From Liolophura sinensis (Eukaryota; Mollusca; Polyplacophora; Chitonida; Chitonidae), in assembly GCF_032854445.1 (NCBI RefSeq), contig NW_027018004.1, positions 62,001 through 126,000 on the forward strand: 64,000 bases of DNA, in the 5' to 3' direction. The position numbers and the translations under genes are program-made. Below the pieces are notes generated by a model. The model searched no databases and had not been told where the DNA came from. It was given only the letters and a program-made list of their open reading frames with translations. This document shows positions 51,972-62,998 of this stretch, in pieces. Every line of letters begins with the position of its first letter. Position 1 is the first letter of the stretch.

Positions 51972-53632
51972 AGTAATGGTGGGGTCCACTCTTTCTGACT
52001 CTTATGAGCAGGAGATGGGTGTGCCCCACGACAGTATCACCAACACTATTTAGCGTAAAAATTAATACTTTGGCTAAAACATTGACATCTGGCAATGAGG
52101 GTTTTTTTTTTACATGTAGATGACTTCCTGATATGCTACTTGGCTAAAACTATGAATAACATCGAGCGGCAACTGCAGCTTTGTCTCAATAAGATAGAGA
52201 AATGGGCAGTTGCCAATGGCTTTAGATTTTCTGCATCTAAAACCGTCGGTATGCATATTTGTAATCAACGGAAACTCCATCTAGACCCTGAACTTAATTT
52301 TTATGGTGAACCAGTGAAAAATAAATTTTTAGGGGTCATTTTCGATAAAAAAAATTATCATTTATACCTCATGTAAAACTTCTTAAGGCTAAATATACAA
52401 ATATAAGCGTCAGGCCCGACATTCCTATACCATTCGTTTGTCGTGCCCAGCACCAGTTGGGGTGCTGACCGATCTATTTTACTCAGTCTATATTATTTTT
52501 CTGGTGAGGTCTAAATTAGATTATGGATCTATCATTTACGGTTCCGCTAGGAAGTCGTATATTAAAATGTTCGATTCTCTTCATCACCAAGGTTTGAGGC
52601 TCAGCCTTGGTGCTTTTAGGGCCTTACCAGTAGAGAGTTTATACGTAGAGGCTAACGAGCCTTCTTTACATCACAGGCGTGTAAAACTGAGCCTTCAACA
52701 TGCTACAAAGCTTAAACCTCATCCTACAAACCCTGCACACGACTGTGTTATCAATTCATTATATGTGGGCAAATATATTAGATGTCCTAACAAGATCCCT
52801 TCGTTCGGTGTTCGTGTTAAGGACCATATTGTGGAAGCTAACATTAAACTTGGGGACATAGCTCCGGTTTCTTTTCCGGAGTCCTCTCTATGGCTTCTCC
52901 CACAACCTAAATTGATATTTGATCTACGTCAATATAATAAATCAAATACAACTCTTCTTATAATTCAGCAAAGTTTTGCTGAAATTAAGGCTAAATATTC
53001 TGATTGTGGGTTTCTATATACTGATGGATCAAAGGAAGGGGACAGGGTTGCAGATGCAGCTGTCTCAGGGCAGCGAGTTGCTTGTCTTCGTCTTCCATCC
53101 TCGTCTTCAATCTTTTCTGCAGAGGCCAGGGCTGTACTCCTGGCCTTATCGTGTATTTCTTCTGGGCATGCCCAGAAGGCAGTGATGTGCACCTACTCGC
53201 TTTCTTGCCTTTTGGCAATTAGCATTAATGAATTTAAAAATCCGTTGATCCTCGAAATATTGACCATACATAGAAAACTTATTAAAAGAGATAAAGATAT
53301 CATATTCTGTTGGATGGCGAGTCACACTGGGTGTCCATGGAGACACCGTCGTGAACAGGGAGGCAAAAGTTGCCCTTTCTAAACCTTTGTTAAAAGTTAA
53401 AATACCATATAATGATTTTGAGTCTAATATTCTTAAATATATTCGTCGCCTTTGGCAGGGTGAATGGGATCTGCAGATTTACGATAAACTGCATGTCATT
53501 CATCCTGTCATTGGCTATAATTCCTATACACTTGATATTTCTCGTAGAGACCAAGTCGTTTTAACAAGATGCCGTATTGGACATAATTTCATCTTGGATG
53601 GGAGCAGTGCTCCCCAGTGTGTTGGATGTAAT
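51972..53632 (+). pseudogene. LINE-A ORF2 second part: RT and RNase H
   Basis: RT blocks after the transposon: YEQEMGVPHDSI (VPQGS decayed), HVDDFLICYLAKTMNN (YVDD box with Y to H), IEKWAVANGFRFSASKTV. Near 52398-52437 a 40-base scrap of PLE 3' end replaces about 20 bases before SCPAPVGVLTD. The thumb and C-terminal linker are open (52438-53382): GLRLSLGAFRALPVESLYVEANEP, PSFGVRVKDHIVEANIKLGDIAP. RNase H: YTDGSKEGDRVAD, SAEARAVLLALSC, then CTYSLSC (the CSDSLS aspartate lost) and HTGCPWRHR decay. The C-terminal part stops at PQCVGCN (about 53630), where the PLE end begins. Confidence 0.82.
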
Positions 53633-53990
53633 ACAAGCGTCAAGTCCGACATTCCTATACCATTTGTAGTCCGTTAAAGGCGTTCCAAGCCGATAATCGC
53701 AAGATCCTTTTCCAAAACAACGTTTAACACTAACTCCCAAGGACAAAGGTATGGAAGAAATTATACAAATAAGAAATAAAGCCGGTAACACACAAGAGAG
53801 AAGCGGTCATCAGTTTTCAGTGATGCCGGGCAGAGAGTTAATACTCCAGGCATGAATTCCATATCAAAGTTCAAATTCGTAGTCCGTGAAAGGGTTCCAG
53901 GTCAAATAACAATTTAACAAGTATCTTAGTCGCGCTTTATTTGCAACTACTAACCGCTTCTCTCTTGTGTATTCCCGGCTTCATGTAGAC
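53633..53990 (-). mobile_element. Penelope-like 3' end, inverted
   Basis: The reverse complement matches 56990-57316 and 7440-7770: ACAAGCGTCAAGTCCGACATTCC at 53633, GCAAGATCCTTTTCCAAAACAACG, ACCGCTTCTCTCTTGTG inverted, and GGCATGAATTCCATATCAAAG. A second, plus-oriented CCGCTTCTCTCTTGTGTATTCCCGG occurs at about 53957-53982, so the repeat folds back on itself at its far end. No coding capacity. Confidence 0.7.
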
Positions 53991-54365
53991 ATTTACTTAT
54001 TCTCCTGATTGATAATATACACAATTAAACTAGTAAACAAGCACAGGCTTAACCGATGCTGTAAAAGCTGCCGAAATGTGAAAACATTACTACTGGAAGG
54101 CGTTCATGTTTAAACTGAACAGTGTAAGCTCTTAAACTGAACCTGTCACTGCTCACACTCACATGAATCAGATGCATCATTGTTATCCCTCTAGCCGGCA
54201 GAAGGCCCTCCAGTCTTGTATGGTCTGTGTAACAGTGATAACCTACAGAATGCAGATGGCCATTGTAAGAAATGTCGTATACGTTGTAAGAGAGTCTGGT
54301 TGTACTATATGAAAGAGTTACGGTTTGTCACAAAGAAGTTGACGTGGGTAATGTTTATCGTCGAG
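53991..54365. other. Spacer, nothing recognised
   Basis: About 375 bases between a PLE 3' end and a LINE-A 5' end. It contains a 77-codon frame (54216-54449) with a CxxCRIRC pattern near its start that then runs into LINE sequence. I do not consider it a gene. Confidence 0.4.
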
Positions 54366-55357
54366 GTTTACCCCCGTGGGGTTTCCGGGGTGATAAGAAT
54401 AGGACCTCAGCCCTATAGGCAAGTTTGTCGTAAAAGTCGACTAACCTAGAGCTCTCCTGTGTGAGCCCGGTGAATATAATACGCTCACATCTTCTCGGTT
54501 GTGTGGGAGGCAACAGGGGAGCAACCGGTTTGCTGTGGGTTGCGACCCGTAATATACGAGGTCAGGATCCTGGTGGCTGAGGGCGTGTTGATCTTGCGAG
54601 ATCCTCACGCCCAACACTTCACTTTGGCCCTTGCTTGGAGAGAGACGGGAGGTCGGATACGCCCGGTCCGATCGATCGGCTTGGTCATATCTTGCCTCTG
54701 CGTGGTCCCAGTTGCCTCTATATCAGCACATCATTTAGAGAACAAATGCTATTTTTGAAATATCGTTTTCGGGACTACGCTTTGAGGCGGTGGCTCATGG
54801 GTCAATCGAGTAGATTGAAATTAACCTTTGGTATAAATCAATCTGTTCGAGTATACCTCATATGGAGTCCTTAGAGTCTTTCCTGCTGGGTATTCCCAGG
54901 TTCAGGCATCGCCCTTGTTGGCACTCCGCGGTGAGTGGGGAACATATGGCTGAAATTTATAAATATATGCCATGTCTACTTTAAAACTTCCTTTAAATGC
55001 TTCAAATATATGTAACCGATCTTCCTCGACTTCGTCTTCAAGTGCTGATAAAAAGAGGACGTTATCATACTCACTTGATAATGAACAGAACAGTTGGCCG
55101 GCTTTCATTCTTCTCTCAACTAAGAGTGAACAAAAGCCGGCTTCAAAAATTCATCCGTTTCTCTTGCAATGGGCTCTCCAGGGCGCAGCTGGACCTCTTA
55201 AAAACGTTAAAAAACCGAGATCTGGAGATATTCTCATTGAAAGTTTCCGGCAACAACAATCAAAAAATTTACTTAACTTAAATAAAATATCTGATATATC
55301 TGTTTTCACGTCCCCTCACCATTCCCTGAACAGCTGTATGGGAATCATTCATGAAGG
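54366..55357 (+). mobile_element. LINE-A 5' end and gag start, truncated by a PLE
   Basis: 5' untranslated region from CCCCGTGGGGTTTCCGGGG (about 54370) to about 54970, then the best preserved gag start: ATG at 54972, MSTLKLPLNASNICNRSSST, followed by ADKKRTL, NSWPAFILLSTKSEQKP, HPFLLQWALQGAAG and ISVFTSPHHSLNSCMGIIH, open to 55357. There the sequence switches within a few bases to the PLE at TTCTGAAGGATCCCAC. This copy shows where ORF1 of the family begins. Confidence 0.82.
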
Positions 55358-56720
55358 ATTCTGAAGGATCCCACTGTGCAAGAAAGACTCGCTGACCTTC
55401 ATAGTAAATTTGTCATCACTGTAGCAGACAAGGCTCCTAATAATGTCATCTTTATTTGCAAGAATTATTATTATCAAATTGTTGTTCAAGAGCTATGTGC
55501 ATCTACAACGACATCCACGTATTCTGCTACTACATGTACTCTGGAGGAACTATTTAACAAACACAAAACCTTTCTTAATGAAAGACGCATAAATATACTT
55601 ACTCACACAGAAATACCACAGCTTTACTGGATTCCTAAAATCCATAAATCCCTACATTTATTGCAGGTTCAAGAAGCTGTACCCCCAAACTCTTGTCAAC
55701 CCTACTTACGAGAGCGTTACAACAAGTAAAGTCATTTTGGAATAAGTATTGTTGTGCCATAACAAAAAATTCTGGTGTCAACTGCATGTGGATTCTTAAC
55801 AACTCCAAACGTTTTACAGAAGAACTCGATGGCCAGATGCATCTACCGTACAAAGACGTATCCACATGGGATTTCTCTACTCTATACTACGATTCCTCAC
55901 AAAGATCTTAATGAAAGAATATCGTCTTTAATTGTCTCGGTATTACTAAAACAGGTCACCGTTACATTAACGTCAGAAGCAATAAGGCTTTCTTTAGTTC
56001 TACTCTTTATAAAGGTTACCACTCATAGTGTTACATTATTTACTGAATTACTTCAATTTCTCATTAATAACATCTATGTGAAGTTCGGAGATACCATTTA
56101 CCAAGAGTGCATAAGTATTCCAATGGGTACCAATTGTGCGCCTCTTTTGGCAGACCTATACCTGTTTTCATATGAACACGACTATATGCAGACATTACTT
56201 AAAAGTACTATCTTTAAAGCTCGATTCTTTTCATTTACCAAACGATATATTGATGATCTACTGCCGTTAAATAATCCCCATATTGCTGAAGCGGAGAAGG
56301 AAATCTATCCGCCTTCATTGAATTTAAAGGAGACAAGAGATAGTCCTGATTGTACATCTTATTTGGATCTATATCTACGGACAAGGTCTCCTTTCACACC
56401 GCCTTTACGACAAAAGGGATAATTTCAATTTTAATATTGTAAATTATCCTTATTTAGATAGCAATATTCCAAAGGGCCCTGCAAATGGCGTATAGGCCTA
56501 CATATCTCGCCTTGTAGGATTTGTCAGATCTTGCGTTAATTATGATGACTTTAATCTGCCTCACAAGTTGCTAGTTCAAAAACTAGTTTGTTAAGGGTAC
56601 TCCATCAAACGCCTTCATTTTAAATTTCTCAAATTTTACAATGAGTATAACACTCTGGTTGGCAGGTATGGACAGAGCCTTCTGAATCTCTGGTGGGCTA
56701 CATTGTGATCAACCATATAG
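55358..56720 (+). pseudogene. Penelope-like reverse transcriptase, 5'-truncated
   Basis: Begins at the point matching 5082 in the other copy: QERLADLHSKFVITVADKAPNN, then PQLYWIPKIHKSLH, a shift, and NSGVNCMWILNNSKRF (about 55770-55815), DFSTLYYD (about 55868). 55775-56422 is open for most of the palm: CISIPMGTNCAPLLADLYLFSYE (56108-56176) and FTKRYIDDLLPLNNPHIAE (about 56236-56290) with the catalytic YIDD intact. The C-terminal RT part (YDKRDNFNFNIVNYPY) is broken by a frameshift near 56395 and by stops. The GIY-YIG end is not present here; the 3' region follows directly. It copies element RNA in PLEs. Confidence 0.83.
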
Positions 56721-57316
56721 ACGGCGCTGTTATCCCTATGAACATATCTATCACGTCCACGAAATTTAACAACATAGATGGCGCTGGTTGCCCAGTGTAA
56801 CCGTCTGTCTTGTATGTCATGTGTAACTTCATAGATGGCGCCTCTTGTAGCATGAGATCTTTACATATTAACGGGAAAGACATAAACATCCGTTACTTTT
56901 AAATCATAATCTGATTGGTTGCGGTCTGTAACGCTCGTCATTTTCAAACTGTATCTAATACCGCTTAACCTGGGGCTAGGGGCCAAAAAGGTAGCCATGA
57001 ACAGTTGCAATTCAACTGAGATACTTGTTTAGCTGTTATTTGACATGGAACTCATTCACGGACTACGAATTTGAACTTTGATATGGAATTCATGCCTGGA
57101 ATATTCATTGTCTGCCCGGAATCATTGAAAACTGATGACCGCTTCTCTCTTGTGTGTTACTGGCTTTATTTCTTATTTGTATAATTTCTTACATACCTTT
57201 GTCTTCGGGAGTTGGTGTTAAACTTTGTTGTGGAAATGGATCTTGCGATTTTCGACTTGGAACGCCCTTTACGGATTACGAATGGTATAGGAATGTCGGA
57301 CTTGACGCTTATATTT
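56721..57316 (+). repeat. Penelope-like element 3' noncoding region
   Basis: Follows the RT body without interruption, which ties this repeat to the PLE. Blocks: TAGACGGCGCTGTTATCC, TTAACAACATAGATGGCGCTGG, a second TAGATGGCGCC unit, ACCGCTTAACCTGGGGC, GGAATTCATGCCTGGAATATTC and the end GTCGGACTTGACGCTTATATTTG. The end joins inverted LINE-A RT sequence at the same LINE site as the 40-base scrap at 52398. Confidence 0.75.
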
Positions 57317-57622
57317 GCACATTTAGCCTTAAGCATTTTTATATGAGATATAAAAGATAGTTTACTATCAAATATTATACCTAAAAATTTAGTTTCTCCA
57401 ACAATTTTAATCTGTTCACAACAAAAATTAAGCTCCGGATTAAGATGAAGTTTCCGTTTGTTACAAAAATGCATACCGACTGTTTTAGACGTTGACAAAA
57501 AAAAAATCTAAAACCCTTTGCAGTTGCCCATTTCTCGATCTTATTGAGACAAAGCTGCAACTGACGTTCGATATTATTTATATTTTTAGCTCGGTAGCAT
57601 GTAAGGAAATCATTAAAAGATC
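57317..57622 (-). mobile_element. LINE-A RT fragment, inverted
   Basis: The minus strand reads from AMNNIERQ-like text past IEKWATAKGF, TSKTVGMHFCNKRKLHLNPELNFC, KIVGETKFLGIIFDSKLSF to KMLKAKCAN. It duplicates, inverted, the segment 58330-58610 of the forward copy that begins right behind it, forming a foldback with about 0.7 kb between the arms. Confidence 0.8.
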
Positions 57623-57686
57623 AAAATGCATTAAAAAAGGCCCACGATACTGCTTGTGGGCCTGATACCGTATATTATATAAGTTT

Positions 57687-58754
57687 TTGAACCATTTAGC
57701 ACCTGAGCCACTGGAGACCCTCTTGGACTTGCTTAATGATATTTGGATAACTGGTAATTTTCCAGCCTCATGGAGAGAGGCGTGTATTATCCCGGTCCCT
57801 AAAGCGGCCAAGGATCATACTGATCCAAATAATTACCGTCCCATAGCTCTTACCAGCTGTGTTTATAAGACTATGGAACGGATGATTAATGATAGACTTG
57901 TTTGGTTTCTCGAAACCAACAAGTTACTTTATAATATTCAATGCGGTTTTCGACAAGATAGACCTACTATGGATCACCTTGTTCGATTTGAAACTTTTAT
58001 TCGCGTTGGCTTCATCAATAACGAACATGTGGTGTACATAATTTTTTACCTTGAAAAGGCCTACGACACCACATGGAAATATTGTATTTTAAAAGACATC
58101 GCGGATATGGGTCTTAAAGGTCGCTTACTTATATTTATATCAGAATTTTTATCCGATCGTCAGTTTAAGGTACGGATTGAATCCACTCTTTCTGACTCTT
58201 ATGAGCAGGAAATGGGTGTACCCCAGGGCAGCGTTCTATCACCAACTCTGTTCAGCATAAAAATAAATAGCCTACCAAAAACATTAACATATGGCACACA
58301 GGGTTCTTTATACGTGGATGATTTCCTTATATGCTACCGAGCTAAGAATATGAATAATATCGAACGTGAGTTGCAGCTTTGTCTCAATGAAATCGAGAAA
58401 TGGGCAACTGAAAACGGTTTTAGATTTTCAACGTCTAAAACCGTGGGTGTGCATTTTTGTAATAAACGGAAACTTCATCTTGACCCTGAGCTTAATTTCT
58501 GTGGTGAACAGATTAAAATTGTTGGAGAAACTAAATTTTTAGGTATAATATTTGATAGAAAACTGCCTTTTATACCTCATATAAAAATGCTTAAAGCTAA
58601 ATGTACAAAGGTTCTCGATATAATTAAGGTCGTGTCTAGCACCGACTGGGGTGCTGACCGATCAGTTTTACTTAATTTATATCGTTCTCTGGTGAGTTCT
58701 AAATTGGATTATGGATTCATCATTTACGGTACTGCTAAGAAGTCGTATTATTAA
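57687..58754 (+). pseudogene. LINE-A reverse transcriptase, longest open copy
   Basis: 355 codons without a stop. Order: NDIWITGNFPASWREACIIPVP, NNYRPIALTSCVYKTMERMI, RQDRPTMDHLVRFETF, motif A read as IIFYLEKAYDTTW, KGRLLIFISEFLSDRQFKVR, MGVPQGSVLSPTLFSIKINSL, SLYVDDFLICYRAKN (YVDD intact, about 58310-58350), FRFSTSKTVGVHFCNKRKL, ETKFLGIIFDRKL and VVSSTDWGADRSVLLNLYRS. In motif A the first aspartate of DLEKAYD, expected to bind metal, is tyrosine here, so even this open copy is probably inactive. A one-base change at about 58750 ends the frame; the next part continues in frame +1. Confidence 0.85.
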
Positions 58755-58756
58755 AA

Positions 58757-59820
58757 TGTTGGATCCTGTTCATCACCAAGGTTTGAGGCTCAGCCTTGGT
58801 GCTTTCAGAATCTCACCAGTAGAAAGTTTATACGTGGAGGCAAATGAACCTTTTTTATATCGTCGACGTATAAAACTGAGCCTTCAATATGCTAGTAAGC
58901 TTAAAGCTCATCCAGCAAACCCTGCCTACGACTGTGTTTTTAATCCATCATATGTAGATAAATTTAATAAATGTCCTGACAAGATCCCTTCGTTCGATCT
59001 TCGCATACGGGACCATATTGTGGGAGCTAAGATCAAGCTGGAGGATATAGCTCCGGTGTCTTTTTGGGAGTCTCCTCCATGGCTCCTTCCACAACCTAAC
59101 CTAATATTTGATCCACGTAAATATAATAAATCATATACAAATCCTCTTATAATTTAGCAAGGTTTTGCTGAAAACAAGGCTGATTACATGGATTATAAAT
59201 TTATATATACTGACAAGTCAAAGGACGGGGACAGGGTAGCGGCTGCGGCTGTCTTAGAGAAGCGGGTTACTTTTCTTCGTCTGTCACCTTCATCTTCTAT
59301 TTTTTTCTGCAGAGGCCAGGGCTATACTCCTGGCCTTATCATATGTTTCTTCTTGACATGCCCAGAGGGCAGTGATATGCAGCGACTCGCTGTCTTGCGT
59401 TTTGGCGATTCAGAATATTAAATGTAAAATCTTCTGTTTGATGGTGTCCATGGAAACACAGTCGTGGACAGGGAAGCGAAAGCTGCCCTATATAAACCTG
59501 TATCTCGGGTTAAAATCCCTTATACTGACGTGAAGTCTAATATTCTTAAATATATTCGTCGCCTTTGGCAGGGTGAATGGGACTTGCAGATCCATAATAA
59601 ACTGCATGCCATCCATCCTGCCATTGGCTACAATTCTTGTACTTGTCAAATGTCTCGCAGAGACCAAGTAGTTTTAACGAGGTGTCGTATTGGGCACTCC
59701 CATCTGACACACTATTTCATCTTAGATGGGAGTAATGCTCCCGAGTGTGTTGGATTTGATGCACAATATGGCATCAAACATATCTTGGTTGACTGTGTGG
59801 ACTTTGCCCATGTTCGGTAA
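58757..59820 (+). pseudogene. LINE-A RNase H and C-terminal region
   Basis: GLRLSLGAFRISPVESLYVEANEP and IKLEDIAPVSFWESPPW are open to 59157 (stop TAG). RNase H: FIYTDKSKDGDRVAA (the DGS glycine lost), SAEARAI displaced by a frameshift near 59305, CSDSLS-like text near 59375 and HGNTVVDREAKAAL (about 59450-59490) after a deletion. The end RLWQGEWDLQIHNKLHAIHP and CVGFDAQYGIKHILVDCVDFAH closes at 59820. This Cys/His motif recurs in all LINE-A copies. Dead. Confidence 0.82.
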
Positions 59821-61877
59821 AGATTCTACAGAGTCAACTCTATATATAATTTATTTGACAGCATCGCTGGCGATGTTAAAAATATAAAAAATAAAATATT
59901 TGAAGGCCACTGGCCTATATCATAAAATATAGATTTCATTTGTCTGAAATATTTATAGATAAAAGTTATATACATACAGCTTTCCAGATATACTATTTTT
60001 AAATATGCTGATTTTCGAGTTTCAACTGTTTTGGTTTTTTCTTATCTGATTTTAAACATGTCTGTACATTTTTTGTTTGATTTTTGATGTTCTCACCATA
60101 ATTTCGAAAACCTTGACCGTCTCATGTTTTTACGTTCTCGCCACGATATGGCTGAAATATTGTCGATGTGGCGTTAAGCCATAATCATTCATTCATTCGT
60201 CGAGGTTTCATGTCTCAGTTCCAGACACCGCTGAACTATTTGTCTTCTTTACCATGGCCTTAAACTTTTTTTATCTCTGTTGAGCTATTAAACACAAAGC
60301 CTGTCATACATTTTCGGGGGAAATACTCTAGATACTGCAGAACAATTTAAGAAGTACTGCCCCTTGGTTACAAGCAGACTTTTTTGTCGGCGCTGACTTC
60401 CGCTTCATTCTTCCCGATAACTGCGGTAATAGGTAAGCCATTTACCCTGGCAGTCAATCAAGGGATGTCTGGGACGTATTTTCACGGAACACCTTGGCTC
60501 TTGGGACTTCAAGTTTCTCTATTTAGAGCATGACTAAGTTGATCTGAGCGGTGTTTACAATCCACAGTCTACAATCGTGTTACTAACTAAGCATATCCCG
60601 TTAACAGTTGAAATACATTTTACGGTCATACTCATCAGTGCCAGTTGATGCATTGGTCTAAACCACTGATTGCCGAGTTGTCACGGGGTCGTGTGGACGC
60701 CTGCAATAAGATAAACATAACTGACAGTGCAGATGATATATCCTATTTCGCTTTGTGGCGATATTAAAGAGTTTATAGGCAACAATAACAAACTTAACAT
60801 TGATAAATACTTTGAGAATATTGTACAATCAAATTTCCATCCATTTCGGGCGCTTTCTGACAAATATGTCTATAATGTACAGATGTAGGACCTACTGTGG
60901 TTGTTGTAGTGTACGCGTAGGAGACAATCCATTTACACAAATTATGTTCAGTTCAAACTGATTTTGGCCCAGTCAGTTGTGTGTTTTAGCCAGAGTGCTC
61001 GTCTGTTATGTTGTTTGGTGATGTAGGGGTGGGGGTGGGGTATCTTACTACAAGAAAAGACAGCTAAAACTCGATGTAATCATCAATCATTAAAATCTAG
61101 CAATAAGAAATATTCTGGTTTTAACTGATTTATTCATTTGACTGATGGTTTACGCTCCAATACGACCTTGTGAAATAACAAGGCAGTTGCCTTAACAGAT
61201 AGACAGACTTACCTGTAGCTTACACATTATTATTCTGAATTACTGTAGTCTAGGCCCATGGTCTCTCATTTCTCTCCGAGTAGGTACACGTACATGTTTT
61301 CTTAGCTATATATCCATAATTGGGTCCTGCTGAGAGTTGTGCTCAATTTTTCGCATGTTTCAGAGCTTAACGACGCTCCTCCATCCCTCCCTACCGCCGA
61401 CCTGCCACTCTTCAACCGCCACTGGGAACTGTGAGTTGTCCCAATTCCGATATATTTTACACTTGCCTCAGTGCATCAACATGATTAAGACACCAAACAT
61501 GACACCTCACACGAACAGTCGTGTATCATTCTCCTATACGCAGGAAGAAGACAACGAAGTGTTCAGGAAGAGAGAGGCCAGTTTCTGTCAGCTTTTAAGG
61601 ATGTGGGTATCAGTTTATGTCGCAAGTTGTGGCCTTTTGGATGTATTCGTTACGAGATAACGTTTATGTATTTCTCAGCTCGTCATGAAAACAGAATACC
61701 GGCATCAAACAAATTCAAATAAAACAAACTGGACAGCCGAGTAGGTTTACATGTATCACTGTGCTACGACAAAGATAATAAGTGTCAACAGACATTTTCT
61801 CCTATTTTCACTCGATTTCACCCGACTTCAATCTATCAATAGCACAAGTCATTGTATTTAAGCGAAACACCCTCTGA

Positions 61878-61914
61878 CTACGGCGTAAAACACCAATTAA
61901 ATAAATAAATGCGT
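61878..61914 (+). repeat. SINE 3' tail fragment
   Basis: TACGGCGTAAAACACCAATTAAATAAATAAA matches the 3' end of the SINE at 19944-20194, here on the plus strand. The preceding sequence does not match the SINE body, so only the tail is present, or the copy is badly decayed. Confidence 0.7.
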
Positions 61915-62333
61915 ATCACAATACTCTGTGTTTCTAACCGAGTAATATATTGCACAGTCACGCCCTCGCTTTTATCGTCTGCCTTGAAAATAATTTCTAA
62001 TTGTGACTTACTGACTGACTTAACGTCTCTCTTCTGTATCTATAGTCGATATCTTTCAGGCAGTCGCCTATATTCACCTGTCCGTAAAAAACAGTCGTAC
62101 TCGCTACCAAAATTGCCTTTTGGTCAGTGACACGTAACAACACCAGCTCTACACATGTATATGTTTGAAGTTCGTATTCTTGCAAGGAAAGTGATTATTG
62201 AAAAAACAATTGCATTTTGTATATTTGTTGGAGTTTCACACATTTTGACGAAGGGTGACACGTTGCAGATACTGCTATCGACTTTTCCCGAAACATTCGC
62301 ATTGCTGTATTTGAAATTCTTTAAATGATTCCA

Positions 62334-62368
62334 TAGACCATATACCATCTCCCGTGGTATATGGTCTA
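62334..62368. other. Perfect short hairpin
   Basis: TAGACCATATACCA (62334-62347) and TGGTATATGGTCTA (62355-62368) are exact inverted repeats of 14 bases around a 7-base loop TCTCCCG. No T-run or gene end is adjacent. It may be a terminus pair of a tiny foldback element or a structured site. Confidence 0.6.
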
Positions 62369-62654
62369 ACGACATTGTGGTCTCAGAGATGGATGTTATT
62401 AAAATAAAGCGATGTTATCTATTCGCAGAGACGATAATGTTTTCTGTGTTTCTTGCGTAGAGTTTGTTCAACCGCTTGTGGTGCAGATTTTGTAAAACAA
62501 ATTACTCTCCACGCCCATTGTCCAACCAGCACCTTGCTTTTGAATAATTATGACGTCACTCGAGGCAAAGAGCTCTTGGTATCGAAGGTAAACTCATGGA
62601 GTTTAACACCTTCAACCAGAAAAACAATTGTAACTGCTGCATTTTCTTTGCATA

Positions 62655-62998
62655 TGTATGTATGTATGTATGCATGTATGTACGTACGTATGCATTTATG
62701 TACGTACGTATGCATTTATGTACGTATGTATGTGTATGTGTGTAAGTATATGTGTATGTATATATGTATGTAAGTATATATGTATGTATATATTTATGTG
62801 TGTGTACGCGTGTGTGTGTGCGCGTGCGTGAGCGCGCGGGTGTGCATGTGTGTATGCATGTGTGTATGTATGCAAGTGTGTGTATGCGTGTGTATGTACG
62901 TATGTGTGTGTGTGCATGTGTGTGTGTACGCATGCATGTGTGTGTATGTAAGTGTATGTAGGTATGTATGTATATGTATGTATGTCAGTATGTGAGTG
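62655..62998. repeat. TATG/TGTG microsatellite
   Basis: About 340 bases of imperfect TATG, TACG, TGTG and GCATG units. Open frames through it on both strands (Tyr/Val/Cys-rich or Thr/His-rich) are products of the repeat. It adjoins the (GTGA)n tail of the next LINE. Confidence 0.95.

Larger units (their letters stand above)
44385..53632 (+). mobile_element. LINE-A copy interrupted by the TTAA transposon
   Basis: 5' end at about 44393 (TAACCCCTTGGGGTTTCCGGGG), gag 44772-46040, endonuclease 46040-46620, an abrupt jump into RT at 46621, then CGATCGTCAGT at 46811-46823. The transposon occupies 46828-51967. The RT resumes at 51972 with AGTAATGGTGGGGTCC, which follows CAGTTTAA in other copies, so the LINE text is continuous once the transposon and one TTAA are taken out. 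RNase H follows, and at 53632 the copy ends in a PLE 3' end. A 40-base PLE scrap lies within the RT at about 52398-52437. Confidence 0.87.
57623..60199 (+). mobile_element. LINE-A copy, RT to 3' tail
   Basis: Starts within ORF2 (AAAAAGGCCCACGATACTGC, before RT), runs through RT, RNase H and the Cys/His end and finishes with the family tail at 60130-60199. It is the best preserved RT of the family in this window. Confidence 0.87.
60200..62640. other. No recognised gene (about 2.4 kb)
   Basis: Sequence without shared element text apart from a SINE tail scrap (61878-61914) and a perfect hairpin (62334-62368). A 107-codon plus frame at 61337-61660 has no motif I recognise. It could be host intergenic or intronic DNA. 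Confidence 0.5.

Noticed and set aside
57132-57180. CTGATGA followed by a possible stem in the PLE 3' region, looking like a hammerhead ribozyme.
   Set aside because: The required GAAA after stem II is missing, and the sister copy at 7597 reads CTGAGGA with no better partner. No third stem could be drawn.
61337-61660. A 107-codon plus-strand frame as a possible host exon.
   Set aside because: No motif, no convincing splice signals and no repeat-independent support.
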